A stretch of 64,000 nucleotides of DNA from Muribaculaceae bacterium (GTDB lineage: Bacteria > Bacteroidota > Bacteroidia > Bacteroidales > Muribaculaceae): the NCBI GenBank assembly GCA_017462345.1, contig JAFTRI010000037.1, positions 1-64,000 of the forward strand. The letters are read 5' to 3'. Positions 1 to 9,102 of the stretch are shown here, piece after piece; position 1 is the first letter of the stretch; every line of letters begins with the position of its first letter. The notes under the pieces were generated by a model that ran no database searches, had not been told where the DNA came from, and was given only the letters and a program-made list of their open reading frames with translations. The position numbers were made by a program, and so were the translations under genes.

Positions 1-1419
1 CTGGACATCCTCGTCAATGAGGTCGCCGTACCGGTTGTAGCCAAGGATCTTCGGAGTGAATGTCGAATAGGGAGGCGCCTGCAATGTCACCTCGTCGAAT
101 TCAAGACGCGCTATCTCGTTGTCCTGAGGGGCGATCGAATAAAGCATCCATCCGTTGGCCACGGCACGGGGCGTACCCTCGGTCGTCTTGTTTATCACCT
201 CACCGTTAACCATCATCTGTGCCGAACCTCCGGCATCGACATTACACAAGTTGGCACACCCGTAATGCTGCATTATCTGGCACATCACACGGGTATTACA
301 CCCTGCCGACTGCCCATATACGGGGTCGGCCGATTTATCTATTACGACAATAAAGAGTTTCTTGCCATCAGCACTGCAACCGTATGCTGTTCTGGAATAC
401 ACTTGCGAATTATATGTTTCGTCATCATTACGGCCAGTCATCTCACCATTGAGCATCACCATTGCGTTACCGCCTATAGCCTGTTCGATAACAGGTGTGA
501 CACCATCGGCTGTTGCCCATCCGTAATTGATTGTCACCTTGTCTCCGGCGACAAGCGTTGCGAGGGCATCTTTATTAGCTCCACGACCTACAAGACACAG
601 GTCATAACCGCCCAATGTTCCCGTACCGGCATCGGTCTTGACCTCCTGCACCGTACATTCCATCGGTTGTCCGGCCATCCATTGTTGCCCTTCATTGACA
701 TTCAGATACACCTCTGTAGCGACACCGCTCACAATATTCCAGTGATTCTTATTGTCATCCCCTTTATACTGGTCAACAGGCATGAATGACTTATTTGCGG
801 TGAAATAGCTGTTATACAGGCATATTTCCCCGTCACGCACCACCTTATTGACCTGATGGACTGTCAATGCTCCGGTCTTGTCACTGGTAGCGGTTCCCGT
901 GTAGTACAGCGACTCGATCCATAACTTCTTGGATGTATCCACGGCTATAACACCGGTACGCGACGGACCACCGTCCCATTGGTCGGAATGAGCGTTGGTC
1001 TCAGTAATAATTTTTCCGTTACGGAGATTGGCATTATAAGTTGTTCCAATAAGCAAGTCACTGTAAGGTTCTTGTGTCGCAACACACCAGAAATTACCGT
1101 TGGCTCCGGCAAGAGGGCGCTTTTCATCGCTCATCTGGCGGGTATAAGCATTTGCCAGTTTCTCGGTACTGCCCAACTTTTCGTAAGCCTGAGTAGTCTC
1201 GACTCGGTTGTAAGGGTTATTCATATCCATTGTAAGGATATTGACATTCAAAGGATAATCGGGTAAACGCAGACGCATCCAGTTTACACCGGGACCGAGA
1301 TCACGGTCGATCATCACATCGGCCTGATATTCCGTTCCATTGATAGTAATGGTGTCAGCCTGAGCCAAGCCGGCCGACAGCATCGTTACCACAGCTAATG
1401 ACAGTAATGATTTTTTCAT
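1..1419 (-). CDS. Phosphodiester glycosidase-like secreted protein (3' end cut by window)
   Basis: Open from the ATG at 1419 to the window edge, 473 codons with no stop, so the C-terminus is missing. The start MKKSLLSLAVVTMLSAGLAQA is a Sec signal peptide. The body carries features of the NAGPA/DUF2233 phosphodiester glycosidase family: AGANGNFW near residue 110, RTAYG near residue 345, NVDAGGSAQMMVNG near residue 400, and RAVANGWML about 25 residues later. Family members uncover phosphodiester-linked sugars, and many bacterial ones are tied to exopolysaccharide metabolism. The substrate here cannot be told. The remainder past the core, reading towards position 1, may be a C-terminal Ig-like or Por-type region, but this is not visible. 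A TAnnTTTG promoter lies upstream. Family call fairly sure; function inferred. Confidence 0.75.
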   Translation of the reverse strand, partial: MKKSLLSLAVVTMLSAGLAQADTITINGTEYQADVMIDRDLGPGVNWMRLRLPDYPLNVNILTMDMNNPYNRVETTQAYEKLGSTEKLANAYTRQMSDEKRPLAGANGNFWCVATQEPYSDLLIGTTYNANLRNGKIITETNAHSDQWDGGPSRTGVIAVDTSKKLWIESLYYTGTATSDKTGALTVHQVNKVVRDGEICLYNSYFTANKSFMPVDQYKGDDNKNHWNIVSGVATEVYLNVNEGQQWMAGQPMECTVQEVKTDAGTGTLGGYDLCLVGRGANKDALATLVAGDKVTINYGWATADGVTPVIEQAIGGNAMVMLNGEMTGRNDDETYNSQVYSRTAYGCSADGKKLFIVVIDKSADPVYGQSAGCNTRVMCQIMQHYGCANLCNVDAGGSAQMMVNGEVINKTTEGTPRAVANGWMLYSIAPQDNEIARLEFDEVTLQAPPYSTFTPKILGYNRYGDLIDEDVQ

Positions 1420-1458
1420 ATATACAAAGAGTTTAGATTGCGTCACCAAAGACTAAAG

Positions 1459-1466
1459 CAAAATTA
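1459..1466 (-). promoter_or_regulatory. Bacteroidetes -7 promoter element for the phosphodiester glycosidase gene
   Basis: On the minus strand this reads TAATTTTG, a match to TAnnTTTG. A TTTG at 1485-1488 sits 18 nt further upstream, close to the usual spacing for the -33 element. It predicts a leader of about 35 nt. Confidence 0.6.
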
Positions 1467-1509
1467 AATATTATTCTTAATTTCACAAATAATATACCGA
1501 TATTTCCAA

Positions 1510-1517
1510 TACCTTTG
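1510..1517 (+). promoter_or_regulatory. Bacteroidetes -7 promoter element for the acyltransferase gene
   Basis: TACCTTTG matches TAnnTTTG and lies 26 nt before the ATG at 1544. I see no clear -33 TTTG partner. Confidence 0.45.
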
Positions 1518-1543
1518 TACACGTAACTTTTTCACCAAGGATA

Positions 1544-2587
1544 ATGAACCCGACTAACCGTCTGCTGCATATTGATGCAATGCGTGCATATGCAATACTG
1601 ATTGTAACATTCACACATTATTTCAACTATATCGGAGTATCCATTCCCGATCTGCCGATAATAGGGCTGTGTTTTCATACATTTGTGGTTGCATCCTTTT
1701 TCTGGAGAAGCGGATACATCTTTTTCAAACCGTTGGAGGCGTGGGAAAACAATCGCATCTGCATGACAATGGGCAAACGCTTTTGTCAACTTGTCCTGTC
1801 AACCCTCGCCGTTATCGGGATTAATGCTTTAATATATGCACACAGTTACCCAAATGTATGGAACGATGGTTTCGGCGGTTACTACTTTAATTCGGCACTG
1901 TTTGACGTAATCGCACTCACACTGATTCTTTTACTGATATTCAAGAATACACCACGGCTGTTTTTCCTTGCGATGTCTGTTCTTCCACTTGTTGCCTACC
2001 TGACACTCTTTATCATCAAAGGCAACTATTCACTACCCCACTATATGAACTGGCGTGAAGCATTGCTGTTCTTTCCGTTTTTCTCATTAGGTATATTCTG
2101 CCGAAAATACGATAGCAGATTCGTATCAATAGTCCGTAACCGCTGTTTCATAGCGACGAATCTTATAATATTCGCATTGTCTCTCGCAATACTGAACCCC
2201 ATGAGAGATTATTTCATCGGCAATTACCCTGTCATACATGAATTTGCCAAGACCATATCATCAAGTATCTCAGGACTTGCACTGTTCACGGCGATATTTT
2301 TCAGTAGCCGTTACATTTCAGCAATATCAAAGCGCAACATCTTCAACCGTACAGTCCTTCTCATCGGACGCCGTTCACTGGACATTTACCTGTTTCACTA
2401 TATTTTCATAAACTCCCATTGGATTAGTGACAATATCCTATCCCGATTTATTGCAGATCCTGATAGCGGTTCTGTTCCACGCTTTCTGATTGGAGTCATG
2501 ATTTCTCTTATTATAGCATTCATGTCAATTATTGCGGGAAGCATCGCACGAAGAATCATTAAGTCAATAACAACACTTTTCAAATAA
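1544..2587 (+). CDS. Acyltransferase family 3 (OafA/NodX-like) integral membrane protein
   Basis: The 347-residue protein is almost entirely hydrophobic, with about ten predicted membrane spans. It opens with NRLLHIDAMRAYAILIVTFT, the signature start of acyltransferase-3 proteins (R/D-alpha-R-hA-hhhVhhxH pattern), in which a His at the end of the first span (HYFNY here) is thought to be functional. C-terminal LDIYLFHY is also typical. These enzymes O-acylate surface polysaccharides, lipids or peptidoglycan. Nothing nearby fixes the acceptor: the gene is alone, divergent from the glycosidase-like gene and convergent with nuoN. It is shorter than two-domain OafA proteins, so there is no SGNH domain. 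Family call sure, substrate unknown. Confidence 0.8.
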   Translation: MNPTNRLLHIDAMRAYAILIVTFTHYFNYIGVSIPDLPIIGLCFHTFVVASFFWRSGYIFFKPLEAWENNRICMTMGKRFCQLVLSTLAVIGINALIYAHSYPNVWNDGFGGYYFNSALFDVIALTLILLLIFKNTPRLFFLAMSVLPLVAYLTLFIIKGNYSLPHYMNWREALLFFPFFSLGIFCRKYDSRFVSIVRNRCFIATNLIIFALSLAILNPMRDYFIGNYPVIHEFAKTISSSISGLALFTAIFFSSRYISAISKRNIFNRTVLLIGRRSLDIYLFHYIFINSHWISDNILSRFIADPDSGSVPRFLIGVMISLIIAFMSIIAGSIARRIIKSITTLFK

Positions 2588-2646
2588 TCGCAACCACCAT
2601 ATTCCGGCAGACCTGCTATCATTTCCTCATCTACTCTAAAACAAAA

Positions 2647-2691
2647 TGGAGGCTGCGCCACGGATATAACGGCACAGCCTCCATCATTTTT
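2647..2691. terminator. Bidirectional intrinsic terminator between acyltransferase and nuoN
   Basis: A 13-bp stem with one wobble (2647-2659 with 2671-2683, core GGAGGCTGxGCC) has a loop of 11 nt. It is followed by TCATTTTTT on the plus strand and preceded by an A-rich stretch that becomes a T-tract on the minus strand. It serves the plus-strand acyltransferase and the end of the nuo/atp operon. The same AGGCTGTGCC stem recurs at 38858. Confidence 0.8.
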
Positions 2692-2710
2692 TACTTATTG
2701 AGTACTTCTT

Positions 2711-4177
2711 CTAAAGTCCCGCAAAAATATCGCTTGAAGCCGACAACTCAAGCAGATAATTATATACACAGCTCACGATTCCAAGGAAAACGATTCCGGC
2801 AACACTTATCCACAATCCGAGACGTTCGGAACATGAAGAACGGAAAGGTGCAACCTTACATTCATCCTCACTGATGAACATCGCCTTGACCACAAGCAGA
2901 TAGTAATATAGCGAAACTATTGTGTTTATCAACGCTATAAGCACAAGTACATATATTGCGATACTGCCTTGCTGGATTGCTCCGGTAAAGATGAAGAATT
3001 TACTGAAGAACCCGGCAAACGGGGGAATACCCGCCAATGAGAACATGGCAAGCATCATTGCTACCGACAGACGAGGATTGGTCTTGTACAATCCCTTGTA
3101 ATCATCCATGCCGACAAGTCCCGTCTTGTTCTCGATAGCCGAGATCACACCGAATGCGGCAAGGTTGGAGAACACATACACCAGAATATAGTACATCATC
3201 GATGCCATTCCCACATAATTGTAGGCAATTACACCGAGCATTATATATCCGGCCTGGGAAATTGACGAAAACGCAAGGAAACGTTTCATATTACGCTGAC
3301 GTATGGCAAACAGGTTACCGATAGTAATGGTAAGAATGATGATTGCGTAAAGCATCCATTCCCACACCTGAGAATACACCGTGCCGAACACCTGAACAAG
3401 AATCACAAGAAATGCGAACGCGGCAGCCCCCTTGGAGATGACCGACAGGTAAGAGGTAACGGATGTCGGAGCTCCCTGATATACATCGGCAGTCCACAAG
3501 TGGAACGGCACAAGCGATAACTTGAATCCCACTCCGGCAATTACGAATGCCAGTGCAACAATCAACATCGGGCTTTCAGGTGATACCGACAGCGCTTCAT
3601 ATATTTTAGCGAAGTAAAGCGAACCGGTCAACCCGTATACGAATGAAAGCCCCATCAGGAATACAGCCGACGAGAATACGGCTGTAAGGATATATTTAAC
3701 AGCTGCCTCATGGCTTTCATAACGGTTCTTGTCAAACGCAACCATTGCAGCCAAAGGAAGTGATGCAGCCTCAAGACCTATCACGAACAGCAGGAAATGA
3801 CGTGCTGAAATCATCAGATACATCCCGAACAGTGTCACGAGCAACAGCTCATAAAATTCACCACGGCGCATTATCTGAATATCACTGTTGGCCCATCTGC
3901 ATGACTGGATAAGGACAATCAGCACACCGACATTGAGGATATTCTTGATTGTCACCATTACCGGGGATGTAACATACATACCGGCAAACGCATCAGCATC
4001 GGCAAGCTGGCACGGGCAGAATCCTGCCGCTGTAAACAACGCGAACAACAGGCAAGTGATACCCGACAGACTGCCCTGCGCTTTCTTGGGCATGAATGTA
4101 TCAAAGAGGAAGACTAATAGAAATACGACTAACAATCCTATTTCTTGCTTCATTGCTAAAAACTGTGAGTAATCCAT
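2711..4177 (-). CDS. nuoN: Complex I subunit N (antiporter-like membrane subunit)
   Basis: NuoN is one of three Mrp-antiporter-like subunits that drive proton translocation in the membrane arm of respiratory complex I. The 488 residues form about 14 predicted spans. The conserved proton-translocating helices are visible, including the Lys-containing GVGFKLSLVPFHLWTADVY near residues 215-235 and SLAGIPPFAGFFSKF near residue 385. The length is normal for the family. It is the last gene of the long minus-strand operon, 15 nt after nuoM, and ends just before the bidirectional terminator. No defects seen. Confidence 0.95.
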   Translation of the reverse strand: MDYSQFLAMKQEIGLLVVFLLVFLFDTFMPKKAQGSLSGITCLLFALFTAAGFCPCQLADADAFAGMYVTSPVMVTIKNILNVGVLIVLIQSCRWANSDIQIMRRGEFYELLLVTLFGMYLMISARHFLLFVIGLEAASLPLAAMVAFDKNRYESHEAAVKYILTAVFSSAVFLMGLSFVYGLTGSLYFAKIYEALSVSPESPMLIVALAFVIAGVGFKLSLVPFHLWTADVYQGAPTSVTSYLSVISKGAAAFAFLVILVQVFGTVYSQVWEWMLYAIIILTITIGNLFAIRQRNMKRFLAFSSISQAGYIMLGVIAYNYVGMASMMYYILVYVFSNLAAFGVISAIENKTGLVGMDDYKGLYKTNPRLSVAMMLAMFSLAGIPPFAGFFSKFFIFTGAIQQGSIAIYVLVLIALINTIVSLYYYLLVVKAMFISEDECKVAPFRSSCSERLGLWISVAGIVFLGIVSCVYNYLLELSASSDIFAGL

Positions 4178-4192
4178 TTCTTATTAATCTTT

Positions 4193-5701
4193 TTAATTCA
4201 TTCCTAATACTTTGAATATACTTCCGTCAAAAGTGAAATTAATCAGTTCATTGAAGAAGTTGGGGAAACAGCCTATTGCAGCCACACATACAATAAGGGT
4301 TATTGCCGACAGGCGTTCCCACCATGTGGCATCGGTAAGTTCCAGATGATGCTTGTCCTGAACAGGACCGAACAGCAACTTGCCCACTACACGCAGGATA
4401 TACACTGCGGTGATTACAATAGAACAGCAAGCCACAATCGTAAACACCCGGTGGAACATATCCGCATGTTGGAAAGAACCGACGAATATCGTCATCTCGG
4501 CAACGAATCCGCTCAAACCCGGCAACCCGAGCGATGCCATACCCGCTATCACGTAACAAACGGCAAGGAACGGCATTATCTTCATCAGACCACCCATCAA
4601 CCGTATGTCACGGGTGTGAGTGCGTCCGTAAATCATACCGATAAGGGCAAAGAACAACGCTGTCATCAATCCGTGTGAAAGCATCTGCATGATAGCACCA
4701 GTCATTGCTGTGGTATTAAGCATAAGGATTGCAAAAAGCACAAGTCCGCAGTGACTCACCGACGAATAAGCATTGATATATTTGAGGTCGGTCTGGACAC
4801 ATGCGCTGAAAGCACCGTAGACAACCGATATTCCCGTCAGGATCAAGAATATCCATGACAGTTCATTCGCAGCCTCTGGCATCAAGTAGATCGCGACACG
4901 GAAACATCCGTAACCTCCGAGTTTCATCAATACTCCGGCATGGAGCATCGATACGGCAGTTGGGGCTGAAGCATGACCGTCAGGACTCCATGTATGGAAC
5001 GGGAACATAGCCCCGAGCACACCGAATCCGACAAATGTCAAGGGGAACAGGAAATATTGCCATCCCTTGTCTATCGCCCCGTTCTGTGATATTTCAAGAA
5101 TATTCCATGTGAGCTGCCCCCCCTCAGGTGCTGAATGGTAATATATCCCTATGAGTCCGAGCATCAGGAACGCAGAACCACCCATCAGCATCAGTGTCAA
5201 CTTCATTGCCGAGTAGTTCTTGTTCCCGCTGCCCCACACACCTATAAGCAAATACATCGGTATAAGAGCAACCTCATAGAACATGAACATCGTAAAGAGA
5301 TCGATCGAGATAAAGAATCCGAACACTCCCACCGACAGCAGTATCAGCCACAGGAAAAATTCCTTGGGAAGCGGATTGATTTTCCATGACGCGAATGTTC
5401 CGGCAAACACGATTATCGACGAAAGCATAAGCATCGCCACCGAGATACCGTCGACACCCACGGCAAGATTTATATTAAGCGGAGTGAACCATGTCCAAGA
5501 GTCTACATACAACATCTCGGCCATCGCTCCGGCTGCACGCTGTTCGAGATAGCCCATCAGCAATACTACCGACAACACTATCAATGCAGTAGAACCAATG
5601 ACTGCAACCGTGCGTATCTGCTTAATGTTTTTGCAGAGGGCAAGACCTCCGAGCATAATCAGAGGTATTACCACAAAATAGATTAATATATTGTCAAACA
5701 T
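4193..5701 (-). CDS. nuoM: Complex I subunit M (antiporter-like membrane subunit)
   Basis: NuoM is the middle antiporter-like subunit of the complex I membrane arm. The 502-residue protein has about 14 spans. It carries MFMFYEVALIPMYLLIG, where the Glu in the fifth helix is the conserved essential acid, and MFPFHTWSPDGHASAPTAVS, the conserved broken-helix region. Later GLPGLSGFVAEM matches the family. It starts at the ATG at 5701, 38 nt downstream of nuoL, the widest gap in this part of the operon. No promoter motif is visible in that gap, so read-through from upstream is expected. Confidence 0.95.
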   Translation of the reverse strand: MFDNILIYFVVIPLIMLGGLALCKNIKQIRTVAVIGSTALIVLSVVLLMGYLEQRAAGAMAEMLYVDSWTWFTPLNINLAVGVDGISVAMLMLSSIIVFAGTFASWKINPLPKEFFLWLILLSVGVFGFFISIDLFTMFMFYEVALIPMYLLIGVWGSGNKNYSAMKLTLMLMGGSAFLMLGLIGIYYHSAPEGGQLTWNILEISQNGAIDKGWQYFLFPLTFVGFGVLGAMFPFHTWSPDGHASAPTAVSMLHAGVLMKLGGYGCFRVAIYLMPEAANELSWIFLILTGISVVYGAFSACVQTDLKYINAYSSVSHCGLVLFAILMLNTTAMTGAIMQMLSHGLMTALFFALIGMIYGRTHTRDIRLMGGLMKIMPFLAVCYVIAGMASLGLPGLSGFVAEMTIFVGSFQHADMFHRVFTIVACCSIVITAVYILRVVGKLLFGPVQDKHHLELTDATWWERLSAITLIVCVAAIGCFPNFFNELINFTFDGSIFKVLGMN

Positions 5702-5739
5702 AAGAATTACTATATTTTTCGGTTAGCACCATTAGTTTT

Positions 5740-7674
5740 TTACACAAGACATATTACAGCCACCGCAGCAATCAACAGCGTTCCGAGCAAATAAACCCAA
5801 ACGTAGGTCTGGACATTACCCGATTGCAGACCACGTATCGCGTATGACACCTTGTTAGTTACTGTGGCAAACATATCCATTGTCCCGTCGATAATATGGC
5901 GGTCAAACCATGCGATCGGACGGCTGATAAGATTAAATATGATCTTGTGTGTAATGAACATATACAACTCATCGAAGTAGAAACGGTGATGAGCGGCTGT
6001 CCACAATCCCTTGAAACGGCTGGCCAACTTGTCAGGCAACTCATTTTCCTTGCGGTACATCACGGTCGCAAGAGCAATGGCAGCGACAGCGACAGCGATA
6101 CTTGTTCCGGCCACAGTCCAGTTAATATGTATCTCATAGGCTTCACGGCTCCATGTAACCAGTTCCCCGAAAGGAATGAAACCAGCAACAACCGATACTG
6201 CGGCAAGAATGATCAGCGGCAACGTCATTGTCCAAGGTGCGTCATGAGGCACATGACCGTGATGTTCATAATCAGGTTCATTCCACCAGAAGATACGGTA
6301 ATACAGACGGAACATGTAGAACGATGTCAAACCGGCAACGGCAGTCATCCACACTCCCCACAGTGCATTGTTCTCGAACGCGGCTACAAGGATTTCGTCC
6401 TTGGAGAAGAATCCCGCAAACGGCCATATACCGGCAATGGCAAGACAGCCGATAAGGAATGTAATGTGAGTGACAGGCATATACTTGCGAAGACCGCCCA
6501 TCGCAGTGTAATCATTGGAATGTACGGCATGAATCAATGCACCGGCTCCGAGGAACAACAACGCCTTGAACATCGCATGAGTGAACAGATGGAACATTGA
6601 AGCCATATAGCCGACCCCTTCATGAATATCAGGACGCGCTACGCCGAGAGCAACCATCATGAAAGCGATCTGCGAGATAGTCGAGAACGCAAGCACACGC
6701 TTGATGTCGACTTGCGTACATGCGACAATTGCAGCATACAATGCGGTCAGAGCACCTACGACAGTCACAATCTCCAATGCGGTCACCTCCATCAGATAAA
6801 CTGGGAACATGCGTGCCACAAGGAACACGCCGGCCACAACCATTGTTGCTGCATGGATTAGAGCCGAGACAGGTGTGGGACCTTCCATCGCATCGGGAAG
6901 CCAAATGTGTAACGGCATCATCGCCGATTTACCCATACCGCCCATAAAGATGAGCACCAGCGCCCATGTCAGTACCGAACCGCCCATAAACACCGCCCCT
7001 CCTGTACTGGCTAGCACATTTTCAGGGGCATTGGTCATTGTCATGAAATCAAACGTTTCGGTATAGAACGACAGGATAAGGATACCTATAAGGAATCCCA
7101 GGTCGGCAAATCGTGTAACGATAAACGCTTTCTTTGATGCCGACACTGCCGACGGCTTCGTATAATAGAACCCTATGAGCAGATAAGACGATGCTCCCAC
7201 AAGTTCCCAGAAAATATACATCTGGAAAATATTAGTGGCCACGACAAGACCGAGCATCGAGAAACTGAATAGCGACAAGAAAGCATAATAACGCTGGAAT
7301 CCCGTCTCCCCATGCATATATCCGAGACTGTACAGATGCACCATGAAAGAAATCGTAGTGATAACCACGAGCATCATGGCTGAAATAGGATCGAGCAGGA
7401 ATCCGAGTTTGATTACAAGATGCTGCGTAAATGCAAGCCATGTCTGATCAAATACCAGATGCTGTAAACGGTTACCTGCCGCATCTACGAACAGCTCGTT
7501 CCCGCTGAAAAAATAGGTAAACGCCGTCGAATAGGCAAGAATGAGAGTGACACCCATGCCCAACGTACCGAGAATACCGGCCATCTTGTGGCTCATCTTG
7601 TTCCCGAATATACCGAGGAGCAAGAACATGCACAATGGCAATGCCAAAATAAGTATTGAAGTAATCTGGTCCAT
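5740..7674 (-). CDS. nuoL: Complex I subunit L (distal antiporter-like subunit)
   Basis: NuoL is the distal proton-pumping subunit of complex I, with a long lateral helix. The 644-residue length is normal. Visible family motifs are YIFWELVGASSYLLIGFY near residue 155 (conserved acidic helix), MMPLHIWLPDAMEGPTPVSA near residue 250, ALIHAATMVVAGVFL just after, and GIWPFAGFFSKDEI near residue 418. The C-terminus keeps the amphipathic lateral-helix region and a final membrane span. It follows nuoK by 5 nt. The gene contains a long antisense reading frame (5896-6600) that I regard as an artefact. Confidence 0.96.
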   Translation of the reverse strand: MDQITSILILALPLCMFLLLGIFGNKMSHKMAGILGTLGMGVTLILAYSTAFTYFFSGNELFVDAAGNRLQHLVFDQTWLAFTQHLVIKLGFLLDPISAMMLVVITTISFMVHLYSLGYMHGETGFQRYYAFLSLFSFSMLGLVVATNIFQMYIFWELVGASSYLLIGFYYTKPSAVSASKKAFIVTRFADLGFLIGILILSFYTETFDFMTMTNAPENVLASTGGAVFMGGSVLTWALVLIFMGGMGKSAMMPLHIWLPDAMEGPTPVSALIHAATMVVAGVFLVARMFPVYLMEVTALEIVTVVGALTALYAAIVACTQVDIKRVLAFSTISQIAFMMVALGVARPDIHEGVGYMASMFHLFTHAMFKALLFLGAGALIHAVHSNDYTAMGGLRKYMPVTHITFLIGCLAIAGIWPFAGFFSKDEILVAAFENNALWGVWMTAVAGLTSFYMFRLYYRIFWWNEPDYEHHGHVPHDAPWTMTLPLIILAAVSVVAGFIPFGELVTWSREAYEIHINWTVAGTSIAVAVAAIALATVMYRKENELPDKLASRFKGLWTAAHHRFYFDELYMFITHKIIFNLISRPIAWFDRHIIDGTMDMFATVTNKVSYAIRGLQSGNVQTYVWVYLLGTLLIAAVAVICLV

Positions 7675-7679
7675 AGCGT

Positions 7680-7991
7680 TTAGAATTTCATTTTAGTTAA
7701 GTCACGGACATCGATATTCTTTGCCACACGGAATATATTGATTATAATCGCAATGGCAAGAGCGGTCTCGGCGGCAGCTATAGCAATGGCAAAGAGCGTA
7801 AAGAACATGCCCTCAAGCTGACCGGGGAATAAGAATCGATTGAACACGACAAAGTTAATATCGACAGCATTGAGCATCAGCTCAAGCGAGATAAGTATCG
7901 CAATCATATTTTTACGGGTAATGAACCCATAGACACCGCAGCAGAACATTATCAGGCTGGGGATTAAATAGTACATCAACGTAATATCCAT
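7680..7991 (-). CDS. nuoK: Complex I subunit K
   Basis: NuoK is the small three-span subunit of the complex I membrane arm, homologous to MrpC. The 103-residue protein has three hydrophobic segments. Two membrane-buried glutamates typical of the family are visible: LISLELMLNAVDINFVVF in the second span and AIAAAETALAIAI in the third. It is packed between nuoJ (6 nt upstream) and nuoL (5 nt downstream), the canonical nuoJKLMN order. Confidence 0.95.
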   Translation of the reverse strand: MDITLMYYLIPSLIMFCCGVYGFITRKNMIAILISLELMLNAVDINFVVFNRFLFPGQLEGMFFTLFAIAIAAAETALAIAIIINIFRVAKNIDVRDLTKMKF

Positions 7992-7997
7992 GACCTT

Positions 7998-8510
7998 TTA
8001 CCTTTTACGAGCGACTACAACGCCTCCGATTATACATGCAAGTAACAACACACTGATTGCTTCAAACGGGAGCAGATACTCTCCCTCCCCGGTACCCATG
8101 AGCGTCTCGCCCACCTTGTGCATTGTCAATGCCTCCATTGCCGGTTTTCCGGCAAACATGCAGCAGCGGCTCACAAGAGCATAACCTGACACGACAAGCA
8201 TCGCCAAGGCGGCAAACAGTCCGAGTACCCGTTTTTTTGATGCAAGTTTCTCACTCTTGTCACCAGGCTTGCTTGTCAACAATATCGAGAAGACAAACAA
8301 CACGACAATACCGCCGGCATAAACCGCAATCTGAACCGCGCCCAAAAATTCATAGTCAAGCGAGAAATAGAGGGCAGCAGTTGCAAAAAGCGTAAACAAC
8401 AAGTAAGTTGCCGAACGCAGGATTTTGCGCGTGGTGACAGTAAGTACCGAGAATACGACAATCGCAACCGCGATTACGAAATACAAAATGATACTTCCTA
8501 CTGATTCCAT
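7998..8510 (-). CDS. nuoJ: Complex I subunit J
   Basis: NuoJ is a five-span subunit at the interface between the quinone arm and the antiporter-like subunits. The 170-residue protein has five predicted membrane helices. YLLFTLFATAALYFSLDYEFLGAVQIAVYAGGIVVLFVF is the conserved block; its third helix contains the pi-bulge region near the YAGGI motif. Between residues 90 and 100 a charged loop (KPGDKSEKLASKKR) faces the cytoplasm. The gap to nuoI is 6 nt. Confidence 0.93.
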   Translation of the reverse strand: MESVGSIILYFVIAVAIVVFSVLTVTTRKILRSATYLLFTLFATAALYFSLDYEFLGAVQIAVYAGGIVVLFVFSILLTSKPGDKSEKLASKKRVLGLFAALAMLVVSGYALVSRCCMFAGKPAMEALTMHKVGETLMGTGEGEYLLPFEAISVLLLACIIGGVVVARKR

Positions 8511-8516
8511 ATATGA

Positions 8517-9065
8517 TTAATTTTCTTTTTTATTTTCCTGTTTTGCATCAACCGCAGGAGTCTCAGCCACGGCTGCAACGGCAGCGGGCTTCGGTGCGGG
8601 TGCCGGTTCCTCCTTTTCAGGCAGGTAATTCAATTGCTTCACCAGTTTTTCTCGAGTGAACACGGCCTGTTCAAAATCATTCGAGAAATCCAGCGCATCC
8701 TGCGGGCAAGTAGTCACACACAACTGGCAGAAAGTACAACTGCCCAAGTCATAGACATACTTGTCGAGTTTACGTTTTTTCTTGCCGTCAGGCATGTCAA
8801 CCATCTTGGTCGTGACTGTAATTGTTCCATTGGGACAATTACGTTGACAGATTCCACAAGCAATACACTTATGACGACCATCCTCGTCATACTTCAACGT
8901 CAGTATTGCGCGAAACCGTTCCGGCACTTTCACTGTTTCACGGTCTTCAGGATATCTTTCAGTAATCTTAGGAGTTATAAATTCCTTACCGGTAACCTGC
9001 ATTCCTTTCAACAGGCTTGCGACACCGGCTCCTAATGATGAAAAATAATCTTTTACACTACCCAT
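8517..9065 (-). CDS. nuoI: Complex I subunit I (two 4Fe-4S clusters)
   Basis: NuoI carries clusters N6a and N6b, which pass electrons towards cluster N2 in NuoB. Two complete ferredoxin motifs are visible: CIACGICQRNCP near residue 68 and CTFCQLCVTTCP near residue 110. The 182-residue protein ends in an Ala/Pro-rich, charged tail (about residues 150-182) that is not needed for cluster binding. This gene resumes the nuo series directly after atpG, with a 37-nt gap in which I see no promoter motif and no terminator. The nuoHI junction that is contiguous in most operons is therefore split by eight atp genes. Confidence 0.95.
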   Translation of the reverse strand: MGSVKDYFSSLGAGVASLLKGMQVTGKEFITPKITERYPEDRETVKVPERFRAILTLKYDEDGRHKCIACGICQRNCPNGTITVTTKMVDMPDGKKKRKLDKYVYDLGSCTFCQLCVTTCPQDALDFSNDFEQAVFTREKLVKQLNYLPEKEEPAPAPKPAAVAAVAETPAVDAKQENKKEN

Positions 9066-9102
9066 AGATACGTATAAATCTTAGTTTTATATTATTTGGT
9101 TC

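Noticed and set aside
265..789. 174-residue plus-strand ORF opposite the phosphodiester glycosidase-like gene
   Set aside because: Rich in Cys, His and Ile with no family pattern, and the opposite strand codes a recognisable protein through the whole interval.
5896..6600. 234-residue plus-strand ORF inside nuoL
   Set aside because: nuoL is intact and conserved on the minus strand; the ORF product has only low-complexity polar sequence.
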